31,437 bases of DNA from CAZGHF01 sp964525595 (GCA_964525595.1 CAZGHF010000008.1:1-31437), one strand, 5' to 3'. Shown: positions 23,056 through 29,837, counted from the first letter of the stretch. The notes: a model not told the origin generated them from the letters alone. Made by a program: numbers and translations.

Positions 23056-23475
23056 ATGCAGACTCACAAACTTAAAAATCCAAACAAGAAGAAGCGGAAA
23101 AGAATCGGCCGTGGCGGCAAGCGTGGCACTTATTCCGGTCGGGGTCAAAAAGGCCAGAAGTCAAGAGCCGGTCACCGCATCAGGCCGGCAGTTCGCGATC
23201 TTTTAGTTAGAATTCCCAAACTTCGCGGCGTAAAGCATAAACCGGTTAAGCCAAAACCGATGATTATAAACATAAGTGATCTGGAAAAAATTGCTGAGAG
23301 CGGGATTTTAAACAAAAAAATTCTTCTTGACAAGAAACTGGTAAAAAGAGTTAATCAGCCGGTCAAGGTCCTGGGGAACGGTGATTTAAAAAAATCTTTA
23401 ACAATTGAGGGTTTGATGGTTTCGGCAAAAGCAAAGGAGAAGATATTGAAAGCCGGCGGCAAGATAATTCTCTAA
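23056..23475 (+). CDS. rplO: Large-subunit ribosomal protein uL15
   Basis: A 139-residue uL15. The glycine-rich basic N-terminus KRIGRGGKRGTYSGRGQKGQ (about 15-34) is diagnostic. The C-terminal domain ends VSAKAKEKILKAGGKIIL as usual. Ten bases from secY. Confidence 0.95.
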   Translation: MQTHKLKNPNKKKRKRIGRGGKRGTYSGRGQKGQKSRAGHRIRPAVRDLLVRIPKLRGVKHKPVKPKPMIINISDLEKIAESGILNKKILLDKKLVKRVNQPVKVLGNGDLKKSLTIEGLMVSAKAKEKILKAGGKIIL

Positions 23476-23485
23476 ATTTTTAAGC

Positions 23486-24757
23486 ATGAAACAAATTCTG
23501 CAAGTTTTCAAAATCCCTGACCTTCGGAAGAAAATTCTGATGGTTGCATCTCTCCTTCTTGTATTTCGCGTTTTTGCGACTATTCCCATTCCTGGGATTG
23601 ATGCGGTGAGACTGAGCGAATTTTTCTCTTCAAATCAGCTTTTTGGGTTTTTGAACATTTTCTCGGGCGGCGGACTTGCCAATTTGTCTCTTATGATGCT
23701 CGGTGTTGGTCCTTATATTACGGCTGTGATTATCATGCAGCTTCTCACTATTGTTTTTCCGAAACTTAAAAAGGCTTATTACGAGGAAGGCGCCGAAGGC
23801 AAAGCCAAATTTAACCGCTATTCCCGCTATCTTACCGTACCGCTTGCGGCACTTCAGTCCTACGGTTTCTTAAACCTTTTAATTTCCCAGGGAGTTCTCG
23901 TTCGTCTGCCTTTTCTAGGGCTTATGGCTAACGTCGCCGTTATCACCGCCGGAAGCATATTCTTAATGTGGATAGGGGAGCTTATCTCCGAGTATAAGAT
24001 TGGAAACGGAATATCGCTCATAATTTTTGCCGGTATTGTCGCATCTCTTCCGCAGATAATTTCTTCAAGTATTTTTACTTACACACCTTCGGTTTTGCCG
24101 ACCTACATTGCCTTTGCAGTTTTGAGTATTGTTGTCATTGCCGGAGTCGTTTTTATAAACGAGGGCGAGCGGAAAATTCCCATTGCTTATGCCAAACAAG
24201 TTCGTGGCAATAAGCTCTACGGTGGTGTTTCAAGCTACTTGCCGCTCAAAGTGAACCAGGCCGGGGTTATTCCCATTATCTTTGCCATTTCAATTCTTTT
24301 GTTCCCGCAGTTTATCGCTCAAGCCGCTTCAATTTTTTCGCCGGAGCTTTCTTTGCGTCTTAATGAGATTGTTATGAGGGTGTTCAACAACGTTTTTCTC
24401 TACAGTGCTTTCTACTTTATTTTGGTTTTCGTTTTCACCTATTTTTACACCGCAATTACTTTTGACCCGAAAGAAATTTCCAAAAATCTTCAGCGGGCTG
24501 GCGGTTTTATTCCCGGTATTCGGCCCGGCGAGGCAACCACAACGGCGATTGCCCAAGTTGTAAAAAGGACAACTTTTTTCGGGGCACTTTTCCTGGGCAT
24601 TATCGCGATTTTGCCGAACATTACCCAGATGATAACAGGTATTCAGGCTTTGACTTTGGGCGGGGCGGCACTTCTCATAGTGGTCGCCGTTGCTCTTGAA
24701 GTAATGAGACAGGTGGAATCTCAGCTCTTAGTTCGCGAATACGAAGGGATTTTATAA
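23486..24757 (+). CDS. secY: Protein translocase subunit SecY
   Basis: The pore of the Sec channel, 423 residues with ten expected membrane helices. FRVFATIPIPGID after the first basic segment, the plug region FSGGGLANLSLMMLG, VGPYITAVIIMQ, and the cytoplasmic loop RPGEATTTAIAQVVKRTTF are typical. It is the membrane member of the conserved secY-adk-map trio. Confidence 0.97.
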   Translation: MKQILQVFKIPDLRKKILMVASLLLVFRVFATIPIPGIDAVRLSEFFSSNQLFGFLNIFSGGGLANLSLMMLGVGPYITAVIIMQLLTIVFPKLKKAYYEEGAEGKAKFNRYSRYLTVPLAALQSYGFLNLLISQGVLVRLPFLGLMANVAVITAGSIFLMWIGELISEYKIGNGISLIIFAGIVASLPQIISSSIFTYTPSVLPTYIAFAVLSIVVIAGVVFINEGERKIPIAYAKQVRGNKLYGGVSSYLPLKVNQAGVIPIIFAISILLFPQFIAQAASIFSPELSLRLNEIVMRVFNNVFLYSAFYFILVFVFTYFYTAITFDPKEISKNLQRAGGFIPGIRPGEATTTAIAQVVKRTTFFGALFLGIIAILPNITQMITGIQALTLGGAALLIVVAVALEVMRQVESQLLVREYEGIL

Positions 24758-24767
24758 AATTGAAATC

Positions 24768-25451
24768 ATGTCTAAACAGGTAGTTATAATTTACGGACCG
24801 CCGGGGAGTGGCAAAGGAACGCAAGCCGACCTTTTAATGCGGAAATATAATTTTATTCACTTTGACACCGGGAGATATATTGAGTCATTGGTTCACGATC
24901 CGAAGCTTAGAAAGAACCCGGTTATTAGACGGGAAGGAAAATTGTTTGATACGGGCATTCTTTGCACTCCAAGCTGGGTTTTGAAAGTTGTGCGTGAAGC
25001 GGTTCAGAAAATTGCCAAAGCTGGCTACGGCGTTATTTTCAGCGGTTCGCCAAGAACCCTTTTTGAAGCGTTTGGTGATAAAAGCCATAAAGGCCTTTTT
25101 GCGGTTTTAACCAGGTTTTATGGAAAGAAAAACATTAATATAGTCAGATTGAAAATCCGTTCTCAAACCTCTATTAAGAGAAATTCTAACAGGTGGGTGT
25201 GCTCGGTTTGCGGTTTGCCGATTTTGGCGGCTTCGAAATTGAGAAACTGTTCGTTCTGCAGCGGTCCGGCAAAACGGAGAACTTTGGATAAACCGGAAGT
25301 TATAAAAGTCCGCCTCAAAGAATACGAAGAGAGAACCTTGCCGATTGTGAAAGAAGCCAAGAAATTAGGTATCAAAATCATGGAAATTGACGGTGAGCCG
25401 GCGCCTTACAAAGTTCACGGGCAAATCGTGAAAAGGCTGAAACTCAAGTGA
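24768..25451 (+). CDS. adk: Adenylate kinase
   Basis: Interconverts AMP, ADP and ATP. The P-loop is GPPGSGKGTQ (10-19), followed by FDTGRYI (32-38) in place of the usual STGDLLR. The zinc-binding LID has C145, C148, C161 and C164, and RRTLDKPEVIKVRLKEY (170-186) is the closing segment. The NMP motif reads FSGSPRT (91-97) where DGFPRT is usual, so the canonical aspartate is missing. It is in the classical place between secY and map and overlaps map by 4 bases. Confidence 0.9.
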   Translation: MSKQVVIIYGPPGSGKGTQADLLMRKYNFIHFDTGRYIESLVHDPKLRKNPVIRREGKLFDTGILCTPSWVLKVVREAVQKIAKAGYGVIFSGSPRTLFEAFGDKSHKGLFAVLTRFYGKKNINIVRLKIRSQTSIKRNSNRWVCSVCGLPILAASKLRNCSFCSGPAKRRTLDKPEVIKVRLKEYEERTLPIVKEAKKLGIKIMEIDGEPAPYKVHGQIVKRLKLK

Positions 25452-26209
25452 TTCGTTTGAAGTCGGAAAAAGACCTTCAAGTTTTGAGAGAGTCGGGGAG
25501 AATTCTCGCTTCTGTCCTTGAAATTTTAAAAGAAGCGGCAAAAGAAGGGGTAAAACTTTCTTATCTGGATGAGCTTGCGAGCCGCCTTGTGAGTGATGCC
25601 GGTGCAAAACCCGCTTTTTTTGGGTACAAACCGGAAAAAGCGAAAATTCCTTATCCGGCTTCAATTTGTGCTTCGGTGAACGAAATAATTGTTCACGGAC
25701 TTCCCACTGATTATGTTTTGAAAAAGGGAGATGTTTTGAAAATTGACTTGGGCGTTGATTACAAGGGATATATTACCGATTCGGCCGTTACGGTGGGTAT
25801 TCCGCCTATATCGGGCGAGGCGGAGAAATTAATCAGCGTTACCAAAAATTCGCTGGATAGTGCGATAAAAGTTATGAAGCCGGGCGGGCATTTGGGAGAT
25901 ATTGGTGCAACGGTGGAGGAGATTGTGGAAAAAGCCGGTTTCAAAGTAATCAGAAATCTATCCGGTCATGGTGTGGGGTTTGAACTTCACGAAGATCCGT
26001 CAGTCTACAATTTCGGCAACCGGGGCGAGGGGATGGAGCTCCAGTCGGGAATGGTGCTCGCAATCGAGCCGATGGTGGCAGTCTCCGCCTCCCGTGTCGT
26101 CCAGCAGGAAGATGAAAGCTTCAGAACAGAAGACGGCAGCCAGTCCGCCCATTTTGAACACACTATTGCTATAACCGATAAGGGGTCGGAGGTTTTGACT
26201 AAGCTTTGA
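25448..26209 (+). CDS. map: Methionine aminopeptidase, type I
   Basis: Removes the initiator Met from new proteins. The first histidine is in IIVHGLP and the metal ligands follow: KIDLGVDYKG (Asp), ITDSAVT (Asp), LSGHGVGFELHEDP (His), AIEPM (Glu) and FEHTIAI (Glu). The pita-bread fold is complete at 253 residues. It starts with GTG, the first G being 4 bases inside adk. It is the last gene of the ribosomal run here; infA, which usually comes next, is absent. Confidence 0.95.
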   Translation: MIRLKSEKDLQVLRESGRILASVLEILKEAAKEGVKLSYLDELASRLVSDAGAKPAFFGYKPEKAKIPYPASICASVNEIIVHGLPTDYVLKKGDVLKIDLGVDYKGYITDSAVTVGIPPISGEAEKLISVTKNSLDSAIKVMKPGGHLGDIGATVEEIVEKAGFKVIRNLSGHGVGFELHEDPSVYNFGNRGEGMELQSGMVLAIEPMVAVSASRVVQQEDESFRTEDGSQSAHFEHTIAITDKGSEVLTKL

Positions 26210-26216
26210 GTTAAAC

Positions 26217-26330
26217 ACATTCCCTCGATAGTAGGCCTTACTCGCTAAAATTATCCTCGCTCGGTAATTTTCACGCTCCTTCGGCAATACTCTCTCGGGA
26301 ATATATTTAGCTCGCTTTTTGGTATAGGGT
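26217..26330. other. Boundary spacer with CTCG motifs and an AT hairpin
   Basis: After map the sequence holds repeated CTCGCT or near copies (26241, 26256, about 26310) and a hairpin AAAATTA/TAATTTT (26247-26253 with 26265-26271). No ORF of note is seen. The hairpin lacks a GC-rich stem and T-run, so it is a doubtful terminator. The stretch marks the change from the AT-richer ribosomal cluster to the GC-richer cassette region. Confidence 0.4.
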
Positions 26331-26336
26331 TGATGA

Positions 26337-26365
26337 TTTACAAAAACTCGTTTCTGTGGTAAAAC
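26337..26365 (+). promoter_or_regulatory. Probable promoter of cassette 1
   Basis: TTTACA (26337-26342), 17 bases, then TAAAAC (26360-26365): five and four matches to the sigma-70 consensus. The transcript would carry a leader of about 65 bases. Confidence 0.45.
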
Positions 26366-26384
26366 TACCTTAGTTCGTCCCACC

Positions 26385-26415
26385 GTCGCTGATACGGGAT
26401 TCGTCCTGTGGCGAC
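26385..26415 (+). promoter_or_regulatory. 5' UTR hairpin of cassette 1
   Basis: GTCGC (26385-26389) pairs with GCGAC (26411-26415), and inside CGGGA pairs with TCCTG around a TTCG tetraloop (26400-26403). The Shine-Dalgarno AAAGGAG (26423-26429) is left free just 3' of it, so it may protect the message rather than block translation. Confidence 0.45.
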
Positions 26416-26436
26416 ACCATCGAAAGGAGCCTGACA

Positions 26437-27051
26437 ATGGATTCGTCCACCAGGGTTCAGTTTCTGACTACGGGGTCGCAGGTCAACCTCGGCGGCGACC
26501 TATCACCCGAAGACCGGGTGAAGGTCATGGGGTACTGGATCGAGTATCAACGTGCTGTGTTCCAGTATCTCCCTATTTTCTGTCCCCTCCGTGAGAGGAT
26601 AGTCCTTTCGGAGGAATCTCCCCCTCACCGAGCAAGAGGACCGGTAGACGACAACGTCGTCAGTCTTCTAGGGAGCGGCGTCGATGGTCGTCTCAAGGTT
26701 GCTGCTCTCAAGCGTCTTCATTTTTTACGAGACGGCAACATCGAATTCAAGACGACCATCCTCCTCGATGAGCAGGGTCGCTTCCTTCTCGAGCAAGTGA
26801 AGTTGGAAGTCGTCGAGCCGTTGAGTGGAAGTGACGTGGTGCGCGAGATTCTCCGCGACTACACGGGGCGTCCGCTCGATGATGCCAAGGTCATCCAACA
26901 CGAGAACGCGAGTTCGTTCTTCGAAGAGGTCTTTCTCCTTATCGCAGGGAGTTTGCAGAAGACAGGTCAGGATAAGGTTGACTGGGGTAATGCCATGTTG
27001 CACCGGGCAGACCAGATGCGGAAACGACTCGGCAGGGCAGTGCGGTGGTAA
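26437..27051 (+). CDS. Hypothetical protein, cassette 1 (204 aa)
   Basis: I do not recognise this protein. It is soluble-looking, with mixed alpha and beta pattern. A segment rich in beta residues (FKTTILLDEQGRFLLEQVKLEVVEPL, of which ILLDEQGRFLLEQVKLEVV is the core, about 106-126) precedes a C-terminal helical part (about 155-204) ending in basic residues. There is no signal peptide or membrane helix. The start is fixed by AAAGGAG 7 bases upstream of the ATG. The codons favour C and G at the third position (GTC, CTC, ATC, CGG), unlike map. It is transcribed alone, from its own promoter to its own terminator. Confidence 0.75.
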   Translation: MDSSTRVQFLTTGSQVNLGGDLSPEDRVKVMGYWIEYQRAVFQYLPIFCPLRERIVLSEESPPHRARGPVDDNVVSLLGSGVDGRLKVAALKRLHFLRDGNIEFKTTILLDEQGRFLLEQVKLEVVEPLSGSDVVREILRDYTGRPLDDAKVIQHENASSFFEEVFLLIAGSLQKTGQDKVDWGNAMLHRADQMRKRLGRAVRW

Positions 27052-27054
27052 ACA

Positions 27055-27127
27055 TTAGGAACTCCGGTTCCTAAAGCACAAGGGCGGGTCAGCATTCAGC
27101 TGAACCCGCCCTTCGCATTTTCTATTC
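27055..27127 (+). terminator. Cassette 1 terminator, version A, with leading hairpin
   Basis: Three bases after the stop, TTAGGAAC (27055-27062) pairs with GTTCCTAA (27067-27074) around a TCCG loop. Then AAGGGCGGGT (27080-27089) pairs with ACCCGCCCTT (27104-27113), one A is bulged, CAGC pairs with GCTG, and the loop is ATTCA. A T-rich tail (cgcattttctatt) follows. This is a very strong intrinsic terminator. Confidence 0.9.
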
Positions 27128-27176
27128 TGAGCCAATTTTTACCATGGCGTGAAATATGGTTTTTATAGTTTTGTTG

Positions 27177-27185
27177 TGGTATAAA
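27177..27185 (+). promoter_or_regulatory. Promoter of cassette 2
   Basis: TGGTATAAA is an extended -10 box (TGN plus TATAAA). A start near 27192 gives a leader of about 22 bases carrying the Shine-Dalgarno GGAGG. No clear -35. Confidence 0.5.
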
Positions 27186-27213
27186 GAAAAAAGAACCTCA
27201 GCTGGAGGCGAAT

Positions 27214-27402
27214 ATGTGCTGGAGAGATGATATTTCGAGGTGGCGCGTGTGTTCGTTCTGTGGCCAAGACTATTACGATGACCTGGGCCACAGGAACTGT
27301 CCTAAGTTCCAAGAGGAGGAGAGTGATTCTCTTTCCGGGACGGAGGATGACTCCTCAAACACGAACGAGCCGGAGGAGATCGTCGCTTCCGAAGCGAACT
27401 AG
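27214..27402 (+). CDS. Small zinc-finger-like protein, cassette 2 (62 aa)
   Basis: Residues 13-29 hold C13, C16, H26 and C29 (CSFC, then GHRNC), a plausible CCHC zinc finger. The last 30 residues are a strongly acidic, Ser/Thr-rich tail. No family recognised. A CCHC finger with an acid tail suggests a nucleic-acid or protein contact, which is inference. GGAGG lies 5 bases before the ATG. GC-rich codon use as in its neighbours. Short, but the promoter, ribosome site and terminator all support it. Confidence 0.65.
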   Translation: MCWRDDISRWRVCSFCGQDYYDDLGHRNCPKFQEEESDSLSGTEDDSSNTNEPEEIVASEAN

Positions 27403-27404
27403 AA

Positions 27405-27480
27405 GAACTCCGGTTCCTGGGCGAGCACCGAGGGCGGGCATGGATAACACCGTGACCCGCCCTTTTGCATTTTTGATTTT
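27405..27480 (+). terminator. Cassette 2 terminator, version B, with leading hairpin
   Basis: Directly after the stop, GAAC-TCCG-GTTC (27405-27416) repeats the leading hairpin of cassette 1, 13 bases of identity. Then AGGGCGGG (27431-27438) pairs with CCCGCCCT (27456-27463), with a bulged A; CATGG pairs with CCGTG, and the loop is ATAACA. A long T-rich tail follows. Confidence 0.9.
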
Positions 27481-27492
27481 TTCGGAGGATTA

Positions 27493-27521
27493 TTGACAAA
27501 TTTAGAACATAATTTTATAAT
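27493..27521 (+). promoter_or_regulatory. Consensus sigma-70 promoter of cassette 3
   Basis: TTGACA (27493-27498), exactly 17 bases, TATAAT (27516-27521): a perfect consensus promoter, the best in the window. The transcript would start near 27528 with a leader of about 74 bases. Confidence 0.9.
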
Positions 27522-27601
27522 TTGAGAAGCACAAACTGGCAAGCTGACAGTCTCGGCAAATGTCGTGACGGGAGAAGCGAACCGCGGAAAGAGAGGTTCT
27601 T

Positions 27602-28186
27602 ATGGAATTCTTCGCACTTTCGTGGGGGTCGCTCAGCGTCTACAGAGTGATTCTTGCGTCGGACGGTTCCGTGGAATTGTTCGAGAAGGTCGTCGTTCTT
27701 CAGCAGGCGTTGGAGAGCGGTTGGACCCGGGGATTGGGATCGGTGCCGGAGTGTCGCCAGCCGGTACTGTACTTCGACCCGGCGGTTCTGTCTGCCCTGT
27801 TCGGAGTGCACCGTCACATCCTCTGGGGCGAAGAGCCGGATTCTTACCTGGGATTCGGTGATTTCGGTGCCGCCAACTTCCGCGACGTCGAGAGTGAATG
27901 GAGGACGGCTGGTCCTCTCGTCGCTCTCACCTGGGAAGAGGCACCACTCCGGGACATCGTCCTTCGCACGTCGGTCGACGGCCAGCCGCAGTTGACGGAT
28001 CGCGTTCATGAGGATATTCACCGGCTGAACTGTGACCAGGCGCGGCGCATCCTCATAGAAGTGGATGCGCTCCCCGACGAGTCGCCTTTCTTTCTGGCTT
28101 CGAGCTTGGAAGGGAGCGGCGTGGCCCGGTTCCGTCTGATTGAAGACGGACTCCCCGCTACCTCGGTCGAAGCGGCTAAGGTGTGA
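27602..28186 (+). CDS. Hypothetical protein, cassette 3 (194 aa)
   Basis: Not recognised. The first 60 residues alternate beta-like and helical patterns (SLSVYRVILASDGSVELFEK, about 10-29). The rest is mixed and moderately acidic, with no membrane helix, signal peptide or cysteine pair. GAGAGG lies 5 bases before the ATG and fixes the start. Codon use is GC-rich (GTC, CTC, CGC, GGG). It is driven by a perfect promoter and closed by a version A terminator, so strong monocistronic expression is expected. Confidence 0.72.
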   Translation: MEFFALSWGSLSVYRVILASDGSVELFEKVVVLQQALESGWTRGLGSVPECRQPVLYFDPAVLSALFGVHRHILWGEEPDSYLGFGDFGAANFRDVESEWRTAGPLVALTWEEAPLRDIVLRTSVDGQPQLTDRVHEDIHRLNCDQARRILIEVDALPDESPFFLASSLEGSGVARFRLIEDGLPATSVEAAKV

Positions 28187-28205
28187 CTCAACAACAGCAG
28201 CAACG

Positions 28206-28250
28206 AGGGCGGGTCAGCATTCAGCTGAACCCGCCCTTCACTTTTTATTC
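28206..28250 (+). terminator. Cassette 3 terminator, version A
   Basis: AGGGCGGGT (28206-28214) and CAGC pair with GCTG and ACCCGCCCT (28229-28237), loop ATTCA and one bulged A. From AGGGCGGG to CCCGCCCTTC it is identical to the cassette 1 terminator. The tail is cactttttattctt. The TCCG hairpin seen in cassettes 1 and 2 is missing. Confidence 0.9.
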
Positions 28251-28273
28251 TTAGACTCTTTATAAAAGGAGAT

Positions 28274-28304
28274 TTGACTATAAAAGAAAAATTTGTTTTA
28301 ATAT
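28274..28304 (+). promoter_or_regulatory. Promoter of cassette 4
   Basis: TTGACT (28274-28279), 18 bases, TTAATA (28298-28303), or 19 bases to TAATAT. The leader of about 45 bases holds a near-duplicate ACAGGTT and the Shine-Dalgarno AGGAG. Confidence 0.5.
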
Positions 28305-28355
28305 TTCTAGCTGATTTACAGGTTCACAGGTTGGATTCATTCAGGAGACTGTTCA

Positions 28356-28589
28356 ATGGCGGGAAATAACAGATGGGACCTCGCTCGCTATGAACGAGCG
28401 TTGGCAGAGTTCGCTGAAAGACTTCGTCTGAATGAACAAGCTCGGAGGGTGGCGACAGCAAGACCAAACGAAGCCCAGTGGGCACGGCAAGCCGCGGCTG
28501 AACTGGGGAGAGCGGAGAAAGCCCTTGGTCTCTCAGAAGAGCAGGTCAAGTCTTTCCGCCAAAAGGCAGGCGTTAGTGTTTTTCACTAA
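28356..28589 (+). CDS. Small helical hypothetical protein, cassette 4a (77 aa)
   Basis: Not recognised. It is Ala-, Glu- and Arg-rich and should be almost all helix, with heptad-like spacing (ALAEFAERLRL, AAAELGRAEKALGL). It is a possible coiled-coil or DNA- or protein-binding helical bundle. AGGAG lies 8 bases before the ATG. It shares its promoter with the 38-residue gene that follows 54 bases later. Confidence 0.65.
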   Translation: MAGNNRWDLARYERALAEFAERLRLNEQARRVATARPNEAQWARQAAAELGRAEKALGLSEEQVKSFRQKAGVSVFH

Positions 28590-28643
28590 CCAACGCCTCG
28601 AATCTTCGGCATAATAGGACACTCTAGTCGGAGGACTAAGATT

Positions 28644-28760
28644 ATGTGGTACATCTCTGGATTGGTAGTAGCGACGGTCTTGGCTGCAGCATTCCGCGAT
28701 CACTGGCTCAGGAAGTGGAGGCGCCATCAGAGGTTCAAGTCTTGGTGCCGTGGTGGTTAG
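28644..28760 (+). CDS. Very small membrane protein, cassette 4b (38 aa)
   Basis: ATG at 28644 opens 38 codons ending in TAG. The protein is MWYISGLVVATVLAAAF, one membrane helix, followed by a strongly basic, Trp-rich tail (WLRKWRRHQRFKSW). The layout of one helix plus basic tail is like small regulatory or toxin-like membrane peptides, which is inference only. GGAGG lies 9 bases upstream. The version B terminator follows 27 bases after the stop. Confidence 0.6.
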   Translation: MWYISGLVVATVLAAAFRDHWLRKWRRHQRFKSWCRGG

Positions 28761-28787
28761 CCCGGCAAGGACTAGAAGTATTAGCAT

Positions 28788-28830
28788 AGGGCGGGCACGG
28801 ATAACACCGTGACCCGCCTTTCACATTTTT
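28788..28830 (+). terminator. Cassette 4 terminator, version B
   Basis: GGCGGG (28790-28795) pairs with CCCGCC (28813-28818), with a bulged A; CACGG (28796-28800) pairs with CCGTG (28807-28811), and the loop is ATAACA. It is the same as the cassette 2 terminator except for a C that perfects the upper stem and one C fewer in the lower one. A T-run follows. Confidence 0.9.
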
Positions 28831-28894
28831 AGGAAAACTTCTCGGCTCGGGTTGGGGTAGTGGGGACTTATAAATAACCGGCTTTTTCTATTCC

Positions 28895-29266
28895 TTATAT
28901 TCTAAACGTATCACTCTTGAAATCTTCTTTTTCTATATTAAACTCAATAAACACAATATCAGTTAGAGCGAGTACAGAGTGGTGTATTTTAGGAGGTATC
29001 TCTATCTTGGTATTTTCTTCAACTTCATGGATTTCCTCTTTATCAGTTTCTATATTTCTTACAGTTAGCTTGATTTTGCCTTTCGCGAGATAGAATATTT
29101 CCGGCGACTTGGATTTCGTAATTCCTTTGTGGTAGTGGTTACCGCTTACGGTGCCGGCCTTGCGATTGATAACGACTGGGCAGCCGCTCGGCCTTATCTC
29201 GAATCCATAAGCGTTCCCACGTTCATCCTCTCTCAAAGGAGGAATTTTTTCTAACTTGATGAGCAT
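28895..29266 (-). CDS. Cupin-domain protein
   Basis: A 123-residue single cupin. Motif 1 is SGNHYHKG followed by EIFYLAKGKIKL, giving the His-x-His and Glu metal ligands. Motif 2 is EIPPKIHHSVLAL, with the fourth His. The pattern is close to the cupin at the end of CapF-like sugar-nucleotide enzymes and the FdtA/WxcM sugar isomerase group, so a role in surface polysaccharide synthesis is possible but unproven. TATAAT (29283-29278) ends 11 bases before the ATG, giving a leader of a few bases with no Shine-Dalgarno. Composition is AT-rich again, as in the host-like regions. Confidence 0.75.
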   Translation of the reverse strand: MLIKLEKIPPLREDERGNAYGFEIRPSGCPVVINRKAGTVSGNHYHKGITKSKSPEIFYLAKGKIKLTVRNIETDKEEIHEVEENTKIEIPPKIHHSVLALTDIVFIEFNIEKEDFKSDTFRI

Positions 29267-29277
29267 AGCTTAATTAG

Positions 29278-29283
29278 ATTATA
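29278..29283 (-). promoter_or_regulatory. -10 box of the cupin gene
   Basis: A perfect TATAAT on the minus strand, 11 bases before the ATG at 29266. No recognisable -35. Confidence 0.4.
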
Positions 29284-29330
29284 AACCTTTTCTTCTGTAG
29301 ACCAGTATTTCTAGTCAGATTAAGTGTAGT

Positions 29331-29837
29331 TTAGACCCATTTTCGTTTAATAGTTAGGTGAGTTAGAACAAATACCAAGATTATGTTGATAACTTGGATT
29401 ATTATTGTAAGTAGGAATAAACCGCTTTGTACAAGTTTTAAGTAGTTTATTTGGTGGGACAAATATAAAATTGAAGAATTAAGCTGATCTAATTTTTCTA
29501 TGCTAACTAATCTGTCATAATCATTAATGTTTTGTACCTCCAATATTTTTTTGTCTACATTTTCAATTGGCTCTCCGCTTATTAAAAGGTATTCCCTATA
29601 AGCTTGTTGGAAAATGGCAGGGTCGTTTATTTTGAGCCCGTGTTGGATCAAGGGCTTGATAGCGTGATTAATTAGATCAACTTTTTGTGTGAATCTTGTC
29701 CCTATGACTCCCGATGTAAAAACAGAGGATTGCAAATTATTAACTTGACTAAATACATAAAAGTTAAGAATTATTAACAATAGAATAAGAATTTCTGTTA
29801 TTGAAATAGTGTAGATTAAGAACTTTCTCTTATTCAT
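29331..29837 (-). CDS. Membrane protein with two helices and a helical outer domain, unknown
   Basis: A 168-residue protein starting MNKRKFLIYT. Membrane helices at about 5-27 and 139-163 enclose a roughly 110-residue, helix-rich domain that should lie outside the membrane. It resembles the four-helix-bundle sensor part of chemoreceptor-like proteins, but no signalling domain follows. An in-frame TTG at 29846 is a possible earlier start; I prefer the ATG at 29837. AT-rich codon use. It lies between topA and the cupin gene on the same strand. Confidence 0.65.
   Translation of the reverse strand: MNKRKFLIYTISITEILILLLIILNFYVFSQVNNLQSSVFTSGVIGTRFTQKVDLINHAIKPLIQHGLKINDPAIFQQAYREYLLISGEPIENVDKKILEVQNINDYDRLVSIEKLDQLNSSILYLSHQINYLKLVQSGLFLLTIIIQVINIILVFVLTHLTIKRKWV

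Noticed and set aside
27515..28021. 168-residue minus-strand ORF opposite cassette 3
   Set aside because: It is a shadow of the GC-rich plus-strand gene, with no promoter or ribosome site, and it runs through the consensus promoter region.
27055..28830. Integron attC sites at the ends of the cassette genes
   Set aside because: No GTTRRRY/RYYYAAC core pairs are seen at the palindromes and no integrase is in the window. T-runs after each stem fit terminators better.
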